Source of the DNA: an uncultured Flavobacteriaceae bacterium
GTDB lineage: Bacteria > Bacteroidota > Bacteroidia > Flavobacteriales > Flavobacteriaceae
Direction: 5' to 3'
DNA length: 64,000 nt
NCBI GenBank assembly: GCA_947498845.1
Contig: CANMLX010000003.1
Coordinates: 62,001-126,000, forward strand
The notes under the pieces: model-generated
Seen by the model: only the letters and a program-made list of their open reading frames with translations
What the model was told of the DNA's origin: nothing
Databases searched by the model: none
Made by a program: the position numbers and the translations under genes
In this document: piece by piece, positions 25,424-34,809 of the stretch
Position numbering within the stretch: the stretch's first letter is position 1
Layout of the letters: each line of letters starts with the position of its first letter

Positions 25424-26665
25424 TTATCTTATCTTCAATGTTACTATAGAAAGTATGGCCAATAAAATACCCACAATCCAAAATCTGGTCACGATTTTAC
25501 TCTCGTGATAGCCTAACTTTTGATAATGATGGTGTAGTGGAGACATTTTAAAAATACGCCTTCCTTCTCCATACTTTTTCTTGGTATACTTAAACCAACT
25601 CACCTGCATCATAACCGATAAATTTTCTGCTAAGAAAACGCCACACAATACGGGTATTAACCACTCTTTTCTAACTGCTATCGCTATTACCGCTATTATC
25701 CCTCCAATAGTTAAACTTCCTGTATCGCCCATAAAAACCTGAGCGGGATAGGTATTATACCAAAGAAAACCTATTAAGGCTCCTACAAATGCCGCTATAT
25801 AAATTGTAACCTCCTCAACTCTTGGAATGTACATGATGTGCAAGTAATCTGAAAAAACGATATTACCAGACACCCAAGCAAAAATCCCCAAAGTAAGTAC
25901 TATAATCGCAGAAGTACCTGCTGCTAAACCATCTATTCCATCGGTTAAATTCGCACCATTTGACACTGCTGTTATGATAAAAATAACCACTAGAACAAAG
26001 ATGATCCAGGCATACTTTTCCAGCGCCGGACTTATCCATGTAATTACTTTTGAATATTCAATTTCATTTCCTTTTACAAAAGGAATCGTGGTTTTTGTTG
26101 ATTTAATTTCTTCCTGAAATAATTGTGACGCTGGTGTATCTGGATTTTCAGCCAACAAAGCGCGTCGTTCTTCTACTGGCAATTTCTCTTTCATCGTCAC
26201 ATTATCATTAAAGTAAAATGTTAATCCTACAATTAACCCAAGCCCTACTTGCCCTAAAATTTTAAACCTTCCCTTTAGACCTTCTTTATCGTTTTTAAAC
26301 TTTTTTAAATAATCATCTATAAACCCAATTACCCCCATCCACAATGTTGTTACAATCAACATAATGATGTAAATATTCTCCAACTTAGCGATTAGCAACA
26401 CAGGAATTAGAGTCGCCAGAATAATAATTATTCCACCCATAGTTGGTGTCCCCTCTTTCTCTTTCTGCCCTTCTAATCCTAAATCTCTAACAGTTTCTCC
26501 CATTTGCTTTTTACGTAAAATGGAAATAATTCTTTTTCCATAAATCGTAGAAAAAAGCAATGCCAAAATCATGGCTAAGGCGGCTCTAAACGTTAAAAAC
26601 CCAAAAAGAGACGCCCCGGGAAACCGAAATTGTTTTTCTAAATATTCAAATACGTAGTATAACAT
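25424..26665 (-). CDS. mraY: phospho-N-acetylmuramoyl-pentapeptide-transferase
   Basis: MraY transfers phospho-MurNAc-pentapeptide to undecaprenyl phosphate, giving lipid I in the inner membrane. The 413-residue protein has about ten membrane segments. It shows the early [11 protein letters not shown], the catalytic region [23 protein letters not shown] and [13 protein letters not shown], and the HHHYQ histidine box. It is about 50 residues longer than the E. coli enzyme because of a soluble insert around residues 170-210, common in Bacteroidota. Confidence 0.97.
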   Translation of the reverse strand: MLYYVFEYLEKQFRFPGASLFGFLTFRAALAMILALLFSTIYGKRIISILRKKQMGETVRDLGLEGQKEKEGTPTMGGIIIILATLIPVLLIAKLENIYIIMLIVTTLWMGVIGFIDDYLKKFKNDKEGLKGRFKILGQVGLGLIVGLTFYFNDNVTMKEKLPVEERRALLAENPDTPASQLFQEEIKSTKTTIPFVKGNEIEYSKVITWISPALEKYAWIIFVLVVIFIITAVSNGANLTDGIDGLAAGTSAIIVLTLGIFAWVSGNIVFSDYLHIMYIPRVEEVTIYIAAFVGALIGFLWYNTYPAQVFMGDTGSLTIGGIIAVIAIAVRKEWLIPVLCGVFLAENLSVMMQVSWFKYTKKKYGEGRRIFKMSPLHHHYQKLGYHESKIVTRFWIVGILLAILSIVTLKIR

Positions 26666-26679
26666 CTTTTTCTTTATTG

Positions 26680-26728
26680 ACCCTTCGACTGCACTTCGAC
26701 AAGCTCAGTGACCACGCTCAGGGTGATA
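26680..26728. repeat. dispersed intergenic repeat between murE and mraY
   Basis: The segment CCCTTCGACTGCACTTCGAC...CTCAGGGTGATAA has complementary ends (CCCT/AGGG) and belongs to the CTTCGACT...CTCAG repeats frequent in flavobacterial intergenic DNA. A related stretch (TTTCGACTGCGCTCAATGTGACA) lies inside both MITE copies. Confidence 0.6.
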
Positions 26729-26731
26729 ATT

Positions 26732-28195
26732 TTATTTTTGTAATTGTTTTAAAAACCCCTCCACTATTTTATAATCATCAAAATCAAAGCGTTCTCCTTT
26801 AATTTCTTGGTAGGTCTCATGCCCTTTCCCCGCTATTAAAATAATATCGTTGGGCTGCGCCAATTGACATGCAGTTTTTATAGCCTGTTTTCTATCTACA
26901 ATTGTTAATGTCTTTCTAAAATTTTGAGATTGCACGCCTGATTCTATTTCTTCCAAAATAGCTTCCGGACTTTCACTTCTTGGATTATCACTGGTAAACA
27001 CAACCTTAGTACTCAATTCTGAAGCGATATGCCCCATTTTTGGTCTCTTGGTTTTATCTCTATCGCCTCCACAACCAACCACTGTTATAAGCGACTCATT
27101 TTTTGTTCGAATACTATTAATAGTCTCTAATACATTTTTAAGCGCATCTGGCGTATGTGCATAATCAATAATCGCTGTTATTTTATCTTTAGAGACCATA
27201 TATTGAAAACGCCCGCTTACACTTTGCAAATCACTAATTAAGCGCAACACTTCTACCTTTTCAAGCCCCAATAGTTCTGCTACAGCATAGATTGCCAATA
27301 TGTTATAGGCATTAAAATTCCCTATTAATCTTGTCCAGACTTCACTACCATTTACATTTAGCAATAACCCACTAAATTCGTTCTCTAAGATTTGCGCTTT
27401 AAAATCGGCATATCCCTTTAAAGCATAGCTGTATTTTTTGGCCGATGTATTTTGTAACATTACAAGACCATTTTTATCATCGGTATTCACTAACGCAAAA
27501 GCATCTTTATGCAACCCGTCAAAGAATGCTTTCTTTACATCTCTATATTCTGCAAACGTGTTATGATAATCTAAATGATCATGAGACAGATTAGTAAAAA
27601 CCCCTCCTGCAAACCGCAACCCTTCTGTTCTACTTTGATGAATACCATGAGAGCTCACTTCCATAAAACAAAATTCCACTCCTGCTTCATTCATCATCTT
27701 CAAATAGCTGTTAATTGCAATAGGATCTGGCGTTGTATGCGTTGCTTTATACTCTAGATCATCAACCAATATTTTTACAGTTGAAAGCAATCCTACTTTA
27801 TAGCCTGCATTTTTAAATAATTGATAAAGTAGTGTTGTAACTGTTGTTTTTCCATTGGTTCCTGTTACCCCAACGAGCTTCAAATTACCCGATGGGGAAT
27901 CGTAATAATTTGAAGCCATAATTGCTAATGCTTTGTTAGAGTTGTCAACTTGAATATAGGTGATCCCATTTACCAAAGAAGTAGGCAAAGTTTCGCACAC
28001 TATAACTAATGCGCCTTGTTTTATTGCTTTGTCAATGTAGCCATGTCCATCTGCCAAGGTTCCTCGAATAGCCACAAACACATCATTTAATTCTATTTTT
28101 CTAGAATCAAACTGAATAGCGTTTACAGCAACACTTGTATCACCAACTACAGTGTTAATGGTTACTTTATATAATATGTCTTTTAATTCACTCAC
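26732..28195 (-). CDS. murE: UDP-MurNAc-L-Ala-D-Glu ligase (third amino acid)
   Basis: MurE adds the third residue, in this group meso-diaminopimelate, to the muropeptide precursor. The 487-residue protein has the P-loop GVTGTNGKTTVTT, the TTPDP motif, NLSHDHLDYH and FDDYKIVEGF at the end. The DNPR box in FTSDNPRSESP is the signature for diaminopimelate recognition. The start overlaps the ftsI stop by 4 bases. Confidence 0.97.
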   Translation of the reverse strand: MSELKDILYKVTINTVVGDTSVAVNAIQFDSRKIELNDVFVAIRGTLADGHGYIDKAIKQGALVIVCETLPTSLVNGITYIQVDNSNKALAIMASNYYDSPSGNLKLVGVTGTNGKTTVTTLLYQLFKNAGYKVGLLSTVKILVDDLEYKATHTTPDPIAINSYLKMMNEAGVEFCFMEVSSHGIHQSRTEGLRFAGGVFTNLSHDHLDYHNTFAEYRDVKKAFFDGLHKDAFALVNTDDKNGLVMLQNTSAKKYSYALKGYADFKAQILENEFSGLLLNVNGSEVWTRLIGNFNAYNILAIYAVAELLGLEKVEVLRLISDLQSVSGRFQYMVSKDKITAIIDYAHTPDALKNVLETINSIRTKNESLITVVGCGGDRDKTKRPKMGHIASELSTKVVFTSDNPRSESPEAILEEIESGVQSQNFRKTLTIVDRKQAIKTACQLAQPNDIILIAGKGHETYQEIKGERFDFDDYKIVEGFLKQLQK

Positions 28196-30198
28196 GAGAT
28201 CTCTAAAACAACTTTTTGATTCTTTTTTAATTTCTCTCCTTTTGAAATAGACTGACTTTTTATTACGCCCACTCCATTCACGCCTACTTTTAACCCCATA
28301 TTCTCCAATAATGCCACTGCATCCATAACCTGCATCCCTACTACATCTGGCATGATTGTTTTATATTTTTGTGACAGTTTAAAATAATTTTCAAACTGTG
28401 TAGCCACCTCACTTTGCTTAACATCAAGCGATTTTATTTCATCTATCAATGGCGTATCTGTAAATATCTTTTGCGCTATGCTTTTAAAAACTGGCCCAGA
28501 TACATCTGCACCGTAATAACCCACCTTTGTACTTGGCTTATGAATAACTACGATACAGGAATATTTTGGATTTTCGGTTGGAAAATACCCTGCAAAAGAA
28601 GACACATATTTTTTATCCTTTTTCCAGAGGTCGTAATTTTTATAATCTATTCTTGCTGTACCTGTTTTGCCTGCCATTGAAAAATTCTCAGAATACATGC
28701 GTTTTCCCGTCCCTCTAACAACAACATTTTTTAATATCTCTTTAATTTCATTTAATGTTTTTCTTGAACATATTTCCTCATTAACAACCTCTTTATCAAA
28801 TACTTCAATTTCCCTATCAAACTCTTTTACCGACTTAATAAATCTAGGCTTTACCATCACCCCATTATTTGCTATAGCATTGTAAAACGTTAATGTTTGC
28901 AACGGTGTCATTCTTAAATTATACCCATAAGCTATGGATGGCAATGCATTTCTACTCCAAATTTCATCTCCTGGCTCTGGTATTACTGGCTGCCCTTCCC
29001 CAATAATTGATATGCCTATTTTTTTATCCAGACCCCAACCTTTTATTCGGTTTATAAACTTTTTAGGCTTTGCAGAATAGTGATCATCTATTATAGTTGC
29101 CAACCCTATGTTTGAAGACACTTCTAATGCTTTGGCTACAGAAATTTTACCATGCCCCCTGGAATCCCTAATAGTTCTTCCATAGAAACGTTTCGACCCT
29201 AACTTGGTATCTATTATAGTTGCGGTATCTACCACCTTATCTTCCAGAGCCGCCATAAGCGCCATAACTTTAAATGTAGACCCTGGCTCATGAGATTCTC
29301 CTACAGCATAATTTAACCGCTCGTAATAGGTTCCTTTTTTGGTTCTTCCTAAATTTGAAATAGCACGTATTTCACCTGTCTTCACTTCCATTACAACCAC
29401 ACAGCCATGTTCTGCCTCATAATACTCCAATTGTTTTAACAAGGCATGATGTGCTATATCTTGAATATTAACATCCATTGTTGTATAGACATCCAAACCA
29501 TCTTTAGGCTCTATCTTATTATCATCGTTTATTGGCTTCCACTGGTTTTTACCTATTTGCTGTTTTGCATGCTTCCCATCTGTTCCTCTTAAATATTGAA
29601 TTCCAAATGCACCATCAATCCCTGGACGCGTTACATTACCTTGCTCATCAATACGCTCATAACCAATAGTACGTTGCCCAATACCTCCCATGGGGTGCTC
29701 GCGTTTGGTTTTTTGCTCCACTATTAAGCCCCCTTTAAACGAACTTGCTTTTAACATAGGAAATGCTTTAAACCTCAGGTATTCAGAATATCCTAAATCT
29801 CTTGCTAATAACAAATACCTGTTTTTATTTTTCCTCGCCTTTCTTAAAAGGTTTTTATAATAAGAAGACGATTTTTTTCTTGAAAATTTAGCCAAAGAAT
29901 CACTAAGGGCTTTTATGTTTTCTTCAAAGAATTTAGATGAAGGTGTTAAAGCATCAAAACGGATATCGTATTTAGGTATTGAGGTCGCTAACAAATTCCC
30001 ATTTACAGAATATACATTGCCGCGATTTGCTGGTATCACAAAATCTTTAACGATTCGCTCATTAGCTTTAGCCCGGTATTTATCCCCTTGCACAAACTGG
30101 ATACTCACCAATTTAAACACCACAGCCAGACCAAAGACGAACATACATCCCGATATAAAGTATAATTTGTTTAATATGTTCTTTTCTTTTACTGCCAA
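28192..30198 (-). CDS. ftsI: septal transpeptidase FtsI (PBP3-type) with PASTA domain
   Basis: This 668-residue class B penicillin-binding protein cross-links septal peptidoglycan. One membrane segment covers residues ~12-32, and the PBP dimerisation domain follows. The transpeptidase domain has the active-site S307-x-x-K310 (EPGSTFK), SSN at 361-363 and KTGT near 510. The last ~65 residues form one PASTA domain (MPDVVGMQVMDAV...). It is co-transcribed with ftsL upstream (8-base gap) and overlaps murE. Confidence 0.96.
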   Translation of the reverse strand: MAVKEKNILNKLYFISGCMFVFGLAVVFKLVSIQFVQGDKYRAKANERIVKDFVIPANRGNVYSVNGNLLATSIPKYDIRFDALTPSSKFFEENIKALSDSLAKFSRKKSSSYYKNLLRKARKNKNRYLLLARDLGYSEYLRFKAFPMLKASSFKGGLIVEQKTKREHPMGGIGQRTIGYERIDEQGNVTRPGIDGAFGIQYLRGTDGKHAKQQIGKNQWKPINDDNKIEPKDGLDVYTTMDVNIQDIAHHALLKQLEYYEAEHGCVVVMEVKTGEIRAISNLGRTKKGTYYERLNYAVGESHEPGSTFKVMALMAALEDKVVDTATIIDTKLGSKRFYGRTIRDSRGHGKISVAKALEVSSNIGLATIIDDHYSAKPKKFINRIKGWGLDKKIGISIIGEGQPVIPEPGDEIWSRNALPSIAYGYNLRMTPLQTLTFYNAIANNGVMVKPRFIKSVKEFDREIEVFDKEVVNEEICSRKTLNEIKEILKNVVVRGTGKRMYSENFSMAGKTGTARIDYKNYDLWKKDKKYVSSFAGYFPTENPKYSCIVVIHKPSTKVGYYGADVSGPVFKSIAQKIFTDTPLIDEIKSLDVKQSEVATQFENYFKLSQKYKTIMPDVVGMQVMDAVALLENMGLKVGVNGVGVIKSQSISKGEKLKKNQKVVLEIS

Positions 30199-30206
30199 AT
30201 CGAACG

Positions 30207-30527
30207 CTATCTTTGTGGCTTTACTTTAATTTTTCGTGGCGGAATCACCGAAGGACTCAACCCTTTTTCTTTCATTTTAACAACGACTGCAGATTCCATT
30301 TTTAATCGCATTAATCGCGATCTTCCATCTACAAACCGTGAACGCATTTCTTTTACTTCATTATTTAACCGCGCTATTTCATGTACTTTTTTATCTGCGC
30401 TATGCGAACTAGCAATCATAACAATAGCCAAAACAGAAATAAAAATGATGACACGCCAATTTTTAAACGAGTCTTCACTCACTAAAAAAGTACCCCTTAA
30501 TACACTGTAAATACTTTTCTTGACCAT
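30207..30527 (-). CDS. ftsL: FtsL-like cell division protein
   Basis: This 106-residue bitopic protein has a cytoplasmic Lys-rich stretch, a membrane segment (VIIFISVLAIVMIASSH, about residues 26-42) and a periplasmic heptad-rich helix (IARLNNEVKEMRSRF). Size, topology and place between rsmH and ftsI identify it as FtsL, a scaffold of the FtsQLB complex; primary sequence alone would not. It starts the base after rsmH ends. Confidence 0.88.
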   Translation of the reverse strand: MVKKSIYSVLRGTFLVSEDSFKNWRVIIFISVLAIVMIASSHSADKKVHEIARLNNEVKEMRSRFVDGRSRLMRLKMESAVVVKMKEKGLSPSVIPPRKIKVKPQR

Positions 30528-31424
30528 TTAATTTTTTTCTGCTATTCTTAGTTTAGCACTTCTTGCTCTATTGTTATTTTTAATTTCTTCTTTATCGGGA
30601 ACTATTAACCCACCTACTTTTTTTAGAGGCACTTCAAAATTCCCAAATACATCCCGCTCAGGCTCTCCTTCAAACATGCCATTTCTAATAAATCGCTTTA
30701 CCAACCTATCTTCCAAAGAGTGATAGGATATAAAACTTAACCGCCCTCCTTTTTTTAACACCTCAGGCATTTGCACTAAAAATTCTTTTAAAGCTTCTAT
30801 CTCCTGATTCACCTCAATGCGTATCGCTTGATATATTTGTGCTAAAATTTTATTTTCATGCCTAGGAGACAAAAACTTCTTTAACACCTGCTTTAATTGC
30901 GAACTGGTTACAATATTTTCATTCTCCCTATGTGCCACGATCAATCTTGCCATTGCTGGAGCTGCTCTTAATTCGCCATACTGTAAAAACACTTGCTTTA
31001 ACTGCTCTTCCTCGTAATCATTAATCACATGATAAGCAGACAGCTCGTTTTGCTGATTCATTCGCATATCCAAATCTGCTTCAAACCTTGTTGAAAATCC
31101 TCGCTCTGCGACGTCAAATTGATGTGATGACACTCCAAAATCGGCCAAAACACCATCCACCTCTCTCACGCCATGAAATTTCAAAAAACGCTTTGCATAT
31201 CTAAAATTCTCATTAATGAGCACAAATCGCTCATCATCAATTGTATTCTCCAAAGCATCCTGATCTTGATCAAAAGCTAATAAACGCCCTTTCTCACCCA
31301 GTCTATTCAAAATCTCACGACTGTGCCCTCCACCTCCAAAAGTTACATCTACATAAACCCCATCTGGATTGATATTCAACCCATCAACAGTTTCTTTGAG
31401 TAAAACTGGATTATGATAATTCAT
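30528..31424 (-). CDS. rsmH: 16S rRNA (cytosine(1402)-N(4))-methyltransferase
   Basis: RsmH (MraW) methylates N4 of C1402 in 16S rRNA using S-adenosylmethionine. The ~298-residue protein has the opening HNPVLLKETVDGL, the SAM loop VTFGGGGHSREIL, LADFGVSSHQ, RGFSTRFEADLDMRM and the late FISYHSLEDRLVKRF. The start at 31424 gives MNYHNPVLL as in relatives; a start 9 bases upstream is possible. It overlaps the mraZ 3' end. Confidence 0.96.
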   Translation of the reverse strand: MNYHNPVLLKETVDGLNINPDGVYVDVTFGGGGHSREILNRLGEKGRLLAFDQDQDALENTIDDERFVLINENFRYAKRFLKFHGVREVDGVLADFGVSSHQFDVAERGFSTRFEADLDMRMNQQNELSAYHVINDYEEEQLKQVFLQYGELRAAPAMARLIVAHRENENIVTSSQLKQVLKKFLSPRHENKILAQIYQAIRIEVNQEIEALKEFLVQMPEVLKKGGRLSFISYHSLEDRLVKRFIRNGMFEGEPERDVFGNFEVPLKKVGGLIVPDKEEIKNNNRARSAKLRIAEKN

Positions 31425-31878
31425 CTTCGTCATCTTGCCCCATTACTTCTTCGGCTAAATCTGCAAAATCCAATGCTGCATCATCAATAGCCTGTTCATA
31501 CAATTCCTTATCCCATATCTCAACAATATTAATTGATGAAGACATTACAATCTCTTTAGAAATATTTGCGAAAACCGTTAAATCTTTCGGGATTAACAAT
31601 CTCCCTGTAGCGTCTACCTCAACTACTCTAGCGCCTGCACTAAAACGCCTTATAAAATCATTGTTCTTTTTCTTAAATCTATTTAGCTTATTCATTTTTT
31701 GCATTAGCAACTGCCACTCGGTCATTGGATATAATTCAAGACATTTTTGAAACACCGACCTTCTCAACACAAAACCATCAACCAACATAGGAGTCATTTG
31801 CTTTTTCAATCCTGCAGGAAGCATTAAACGCCCTTTAGCATCTGCCTTACAATTGTATGTCCCTATTAATGAATGCAC
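31411..31878 (-). CDS. mraZ: transcriptional regulator MraZ
   Basis: MraZ is a 155-residue double AbrB-like DNA-binding protein that represses the dcw operon from its own promoter. The two SpoVT-AbrB repeats are visible as LIGTYNCKADAKGRLMLP and VEVDATGRLLIPKDL. The frame stays open to 31944, but that longer start would lie inside the MraZ box and upstream of the -7 element. GTG at 31878 gives the family's usual length and a ~28-base leader. It is the first gene of the operon. Confidence 0.95.
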   Translation of the reverse strand: MHSLIGTYNCKADAKGRLMLPAGLKKQMTPMLVDGFVLRRSVFQKCLELYPMTEWQLLMQKMNKLNRFKKKNNDFIRRFSAGARVVEVDATGRLLIPKDLTVFANISKEIVMSSSINIVEIWDKELYEQAIDDAALDFADLAEEVMGQDDEDELS

Positions 31879-31910
31879 TAAATTTTTATAAACTATACGG
31901 TTATAGTTTC

Positions 31911-31918
31911 CAAATATA
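31911..31918 (-). promoter_or_regulatory. dcw operon promoter, -7 box TATATTTG
   Basis: On the minus strand this is an exact TAnnTTTG match 33 bases before the mraZ GTG. The expected -33 position falls inside the MraZ box, where TGTGG takes the place of a consensus TTG. MraZ binding would therefore block polymerase directly. Confidence 0.75.
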
Positions 31919-31925
31919 CCTAAAA

Positions 31926-31957
31926 TTTTACCACATTTTACCACTTTTTACCACTTT
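31926..31957 (-). promoter_or_regulatory. MraZ box: three 10-bp direct repeats
   Basis: On the minus strand GTGGTAAAA occurs three times with an exact 10-base period (GTGG cores at 31954, 31944 and 31934, leftward). MraZ of other bacteria binds three or four short direct repeats at the same one-turn spacing (TGGG-N5 in E. coli). Spacing, place and orientation fit autoregulation. The exact bound bases are inferred. Confidence 0.85.
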
Positions 31958-32137
31958 GTTAATAAATTTTAAGTTATCAAACCCACAATAGGCGATCTAT
32001 TGATAGACAAAACCGTAATACCTTATTACCAATGAGTTAAAAACCACAATGTTTAAAAACCACACAAAGGCACTGTTGTTTGATTTAACAAATAATCCCC
32101 AAGTGAATTAAAATCGAAAAATTATGAATGATTTGAC

Positions 32138-32145
32138 TATATTTG
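32138..32145 (+). promoter_or_regulatory. promoter -7 box (TATATTTG) of the hydrolase gene
   Basis: An exact TAnnTTTG match lies 30 bases before the ATG at 32176. No clear -33 TTG is present. It is divergent from the dcw promoter, about 220 bases away. Confidence 0.55.
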
Positions 32146-32175
32146 TTTTCTTATGAAAAGGACCCATAAAAACTA

Positions 32176-32940
32176 ATGAGTGACAGTTTAAAAAAAGAAG
32201 GAGGCTACAGCTATCTTGAAGTTGGCGAAGGCATGCCCATAGTAGTATTACACGGTTTAATGGGAGGTTTAAGTAATTTTGACTCTGTTAAACATTTTTT
32301 TAGCAAAAAGGGATATAAAATTGTCATCCCCGAATTACCTGTTTACACCATGTCTCTTTTAAAGACAAATGTTAAAAGTTTTGCCAAATATTTACATGAT
32401 TTTATAGAATTTAAAGCCTTTAAAGAAGTTATATTACTGGGCAATTCTCTGGGAGGACATATTGGCTTATACCACACAAAACTCTTCCCTAAAAAAGTTA
32501 AAGGCATTGTAATAACGGGGAGTTCTGGCCTTTATGAAAGCGCTATGGGAGGCGGCTACACTAAGCGTAGTGATTATGAAGTGATAAAGAAAAAAGCACA
32601 AGAAGTGTTTTACGATCCTGTGGTGGCTACAAAAGAAATTGTTGATGAAGTTTATGAAACGGTTAATAACCGTAATAAGCTTGTTAAAACCTTAGCTATT
32701 GCCAAAAGTGCCATTAGACACAATATGGCTAAAGATTTGCCCAAAATGAATGTCCCTACGTGTATTATTTGGGGAAAAAACGACACTGTAACACCTCCTG
32801 AAGTTGCCGAAGAATTCCATGATTTATTACCAGATTCGGATTTGTATTGGATTGATAAATGTGGACACGCCGCTATGATGGAGCATCCAGACGAATTCAA
32901 TACTATTCTATTCGACTGGCTTACAGAACGCAAACTATAA
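32176..32940 (+). CDS. alpha/beta fold hydrolase
   Basis: This 254-residue soluble hydrolase has the nucleophile elbow GNSLGG (S91), the oxyanion-side HGLMGG near residue 26, an acid D203 (WGKNDTVTP) and base H231 (CGHAAMMEHP). This complete triad suggests an active esterase or lipase-like enzyme of unknown substrate. It is followed after 12 bases by engB, so the two are probably one transcription unit, an arrangement I recall from other flavobacteria. Confidence 0.9.
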   Translation: MSDSLKKEGGYSYLEVGEGMPIVVLHGLMGGLSNFDSVKHFFSKKGYKIVIPELPVYTMSLLKTNVKSFAKYLHDFIEFKAFKEVILLGNSLGGHIGLYHTKLFPKKVKGIVITGSSGLYESAMGGGYTKRSDYEVIKKKAQEVFYDPVVATKEIVDEVYETVNNRNKLVKTLAIAKSAIRHNMAKDLPKMNVPTCIIWGKNDTVTPPEVAEEFHDLLPDSDLYWIDKCGHAAMMEHPDEFNTILFDWLTERKL

Positions 32941-32952
32941 TTTTACGTACTT

Positions 32953-33567
32953 ATGCTTATAAAATCTGCTGAATTTGTTGTTAGTAATTCAGATGTTGCG
33001 AAATGCCCTAAAAGCGCACTTCCCGAGTATGCTTTTATTGGCAGAAGTAATGTAGGCAAGTCTTCCCTTATAAACATGCTAACTAACAGAAAAAGCTTAG
33101 CTAAAACATCTGGAAGACCTGGAAAAACACAACTTATTAATCATTTTTTAATTAATAAAAACTGGCATTTGGTAGATTTACCTGGCTATGGTTATGCCCG
33201 TGTTTCAAAAAGTGCAAAAAAAACTTTTCAAAAATTTATTACGCAGTATTTTCTAAATAGAGAACAAGTGGTTACTGCTTTTGTATTGGTAGACCTAAGA
33301 CATAACCCGCAACCTATTGATTTAGATTTTATGAGGTGGTTAGGCGAAAAAGGTATTCCTTTTTCTATCATTTTTACTAAAGCCGATAAACTTAAGCCTA
33401 AAGCTATTGAAAGGCATGTAACTGATTATAAAAACATTCTTTTAGAGACCTGGGAAGAAATGCCCAACTATTTTATCACATCCTCTTCTAAAAGCATTGG
33501 TAAGGCTGCTGTTTTGGAATATATTAATTATTTAAATGAGGGCATTAAAAACAACTTTTCGAATTAA
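32953..33567 (+). CDS. engB: ribosome biogenesis GTPase EngB (YihA/YsxC)
   Basis: This 204-residue TRAFAC GTPase is needed for late assembly of the large ribosomal subunit. G1 is GRSNVGKSS, the switch region is KTSGRPGKTQLINHF, G3 is DLPGYGYA, and G4 is TKADKL. Length is standard. A CCTCA/TGAGG hairpin lies ~15 bases after the stop but lacks a T-run. Confidence 0.96.
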   Translation: MLIKSAEFVVSNSDVAKCPKSALPEYAFIGRSNVGKSSLINMLTNRKSLAKTSGRPGKTQLINHFLINKNWHLVDLPGYGYARVSKSAKKTFQKFITQYFLNREQVVTAFVLVDLRHNPQPIDLDFMRWLGEKGIPFSIIFTKADKLKPKAIERHVTDYKNILLETWEEMPNYFITSSSKSIGKAAVLEYINYLNEGIKNNFSN

Positions 33568-33659
33568 AGAAACCTCATCCTTTTGAGGTTCTCACTCATT
33601 CTTCACCAGAAAGAAGACAATTGTTTCCTTTTATAAAAACATGCACCCCAAAGATTAAC

Positions 33660-34238
33660 CTATATTTTCTTGACATAATCTGTAACCAATACTATTTGCT
33701 GGGCGCCCACCTTACCTTCTATATATTTATCGTTATCATGGTCTAAACGAATATTTCTAACCGCTGTACCTTGCTTTGCTACTATACTTGTCCCTTTAAC
33801 TTTTAAATCTTTAATAAGCACAACCGAATCTCCCGCATTTAAAGCCACACCATTAACATCTCTATGAATTATTTTATTTGAGGCATCTTCATGCTCACCT
33901 GTTGCCCTTGCCAAAGCCAGAGCCTCATCATCCAAATACATCATATCCAGTAAATCTTTTGGCCAGCCCTCATCACGTAATCGCTGTAACATTCTCCAGG
34001 CCATAATTTGCACAGCCACATGCTCACTCCACATACTATCGTTTAAGCATCTCCAATGATTAGGATTCACATCCTCATGACCTTCTATTTGACCCAAACA
34101 GACTTTGCAAGCCAACACATCGTTAGCTACATTTTCATTTAATGATGGCGGAATTGTATATTGTTTTAAATCTTGACTTGAAGCACATAATTCACAGGTA
34201 TTACCACTTCTATCTTTTAAGGTTTGAAGCACACTCAT
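33660..34238 (-). CDS. PhnA-like zinc-ribbon protein
   Basis: This 192-residue protein has an N-terminal zinc ribbon (CELC and CKVC) and a C-terminal PhnA/YjdM-type beta domain with GDSVVLIKDLKVKG. The name PhnA reflects an old link to phosphonate use, which for this family has not held up well, so the function is open. It is convergent with engB. No operon partner is evident. Confidence 0.82.
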   Translation of the reverse strand: MSVLQTLKDRSGNTCELCASSQDLKQYTIPPSLNENVANDVLACKVCLGQIEGHEDVNPNHWRCLNDSMWSEHVAVQIMAWRMLQRLRDEGWPKDLLDMMYLDDEALALARATGEHEDASNKIIHRDVNGVALNAGDSVVLIKDLKVKGTSIVAKQGTAVRNIRLDHDNDKYIEGKVGAQQIVLVTDYVKKI

Positions 34239-34362
34239 TTATTCTGTTTTGATTTTGCAATGATAACACCAATTTACCTCTCATACTATTTATGGATAAA
34301 AATTTCGCTTATAATTTCATCCTTTTATATTCTACCCATTAAAAAATAAATTGGCTTTACAA

Positions 34363-34728
34363 CTACTCCTCTAATTGCGCCTTCATTTTTTTAGTCATTC
34401 CTTTAATGACCATAGCGTAAGAATGATCTATTAATTTTTTAACTAACTGCGGCTCCAATTCGCCTTCATGAAGATATAATGTATTCCAATGTTTTTTACT
34501 CATATGATACCCTGGACGAATGCTATTATATTCTGCTCGTAATTCTTGAGAATAGTCTGGGTCTGCTTTTAAATTAATTGCTGCTTCTCCTCTTTCCCAC
34601 CATTTTAAAGAGGCTAATGCAAACATTTTCCCTAAGACTTTAAATACTAACGTATCTTCATCAAAAGGAAACTCTTCTGTTGTGCCTTTTTTACCTAAGC
34701 AATAATTTCTAATTTGTTCGATGTCCAT
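34363..34728 (-). CDS. MmcQ/YjbR family protein
   Basis: This 121-residue protein matches the MmcQ/YjbR family (CyaY-like fold): IRNYCLGKKGTTEEFPF, VLGKMFALASLKWWE, RPGYHMSKKHWNTLYL. Family members are described as DNA-binding because of the double-wing fold; the cellular role is unclear. It stands alone between short intergenic gaps. Confidence 0.87.
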   Translation of the reverse strand: MDIEQIRNYCLGKKGTTEEFPFDEDTLVFKVLGKMFALASLKWWERGEAAINLKADPDYSQELRAEYNSIRPGYHMSKKHWNTLYLHEGELEPQLVKKLIDHSYAMVIKGMTKKMKAQLEE

Positions 34729-34809
34729 AACATATAAATATAAGTTTTTAGCAGTTAGTGTATGAATCGTAACATCTAGTGAGAAGCTATGATTTCACGT
34801 ATTTTATCA

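Noticed and set aside
33567..33595. Possible terminator after engB (AACCTCA...TGAGGTT)
   Set aside because: A stem is present but no T-run follows on the plus strand, so it was not listed as a terminator.
34261..34360. Possible fourth copy of the ATACCA palindrome between phnA-like and mmcQ-like genes
   Set aside because: Only short end similarity (ACCAATTTA / AAATTGG) and no matching centre; could be chance in AT-rich DNA.
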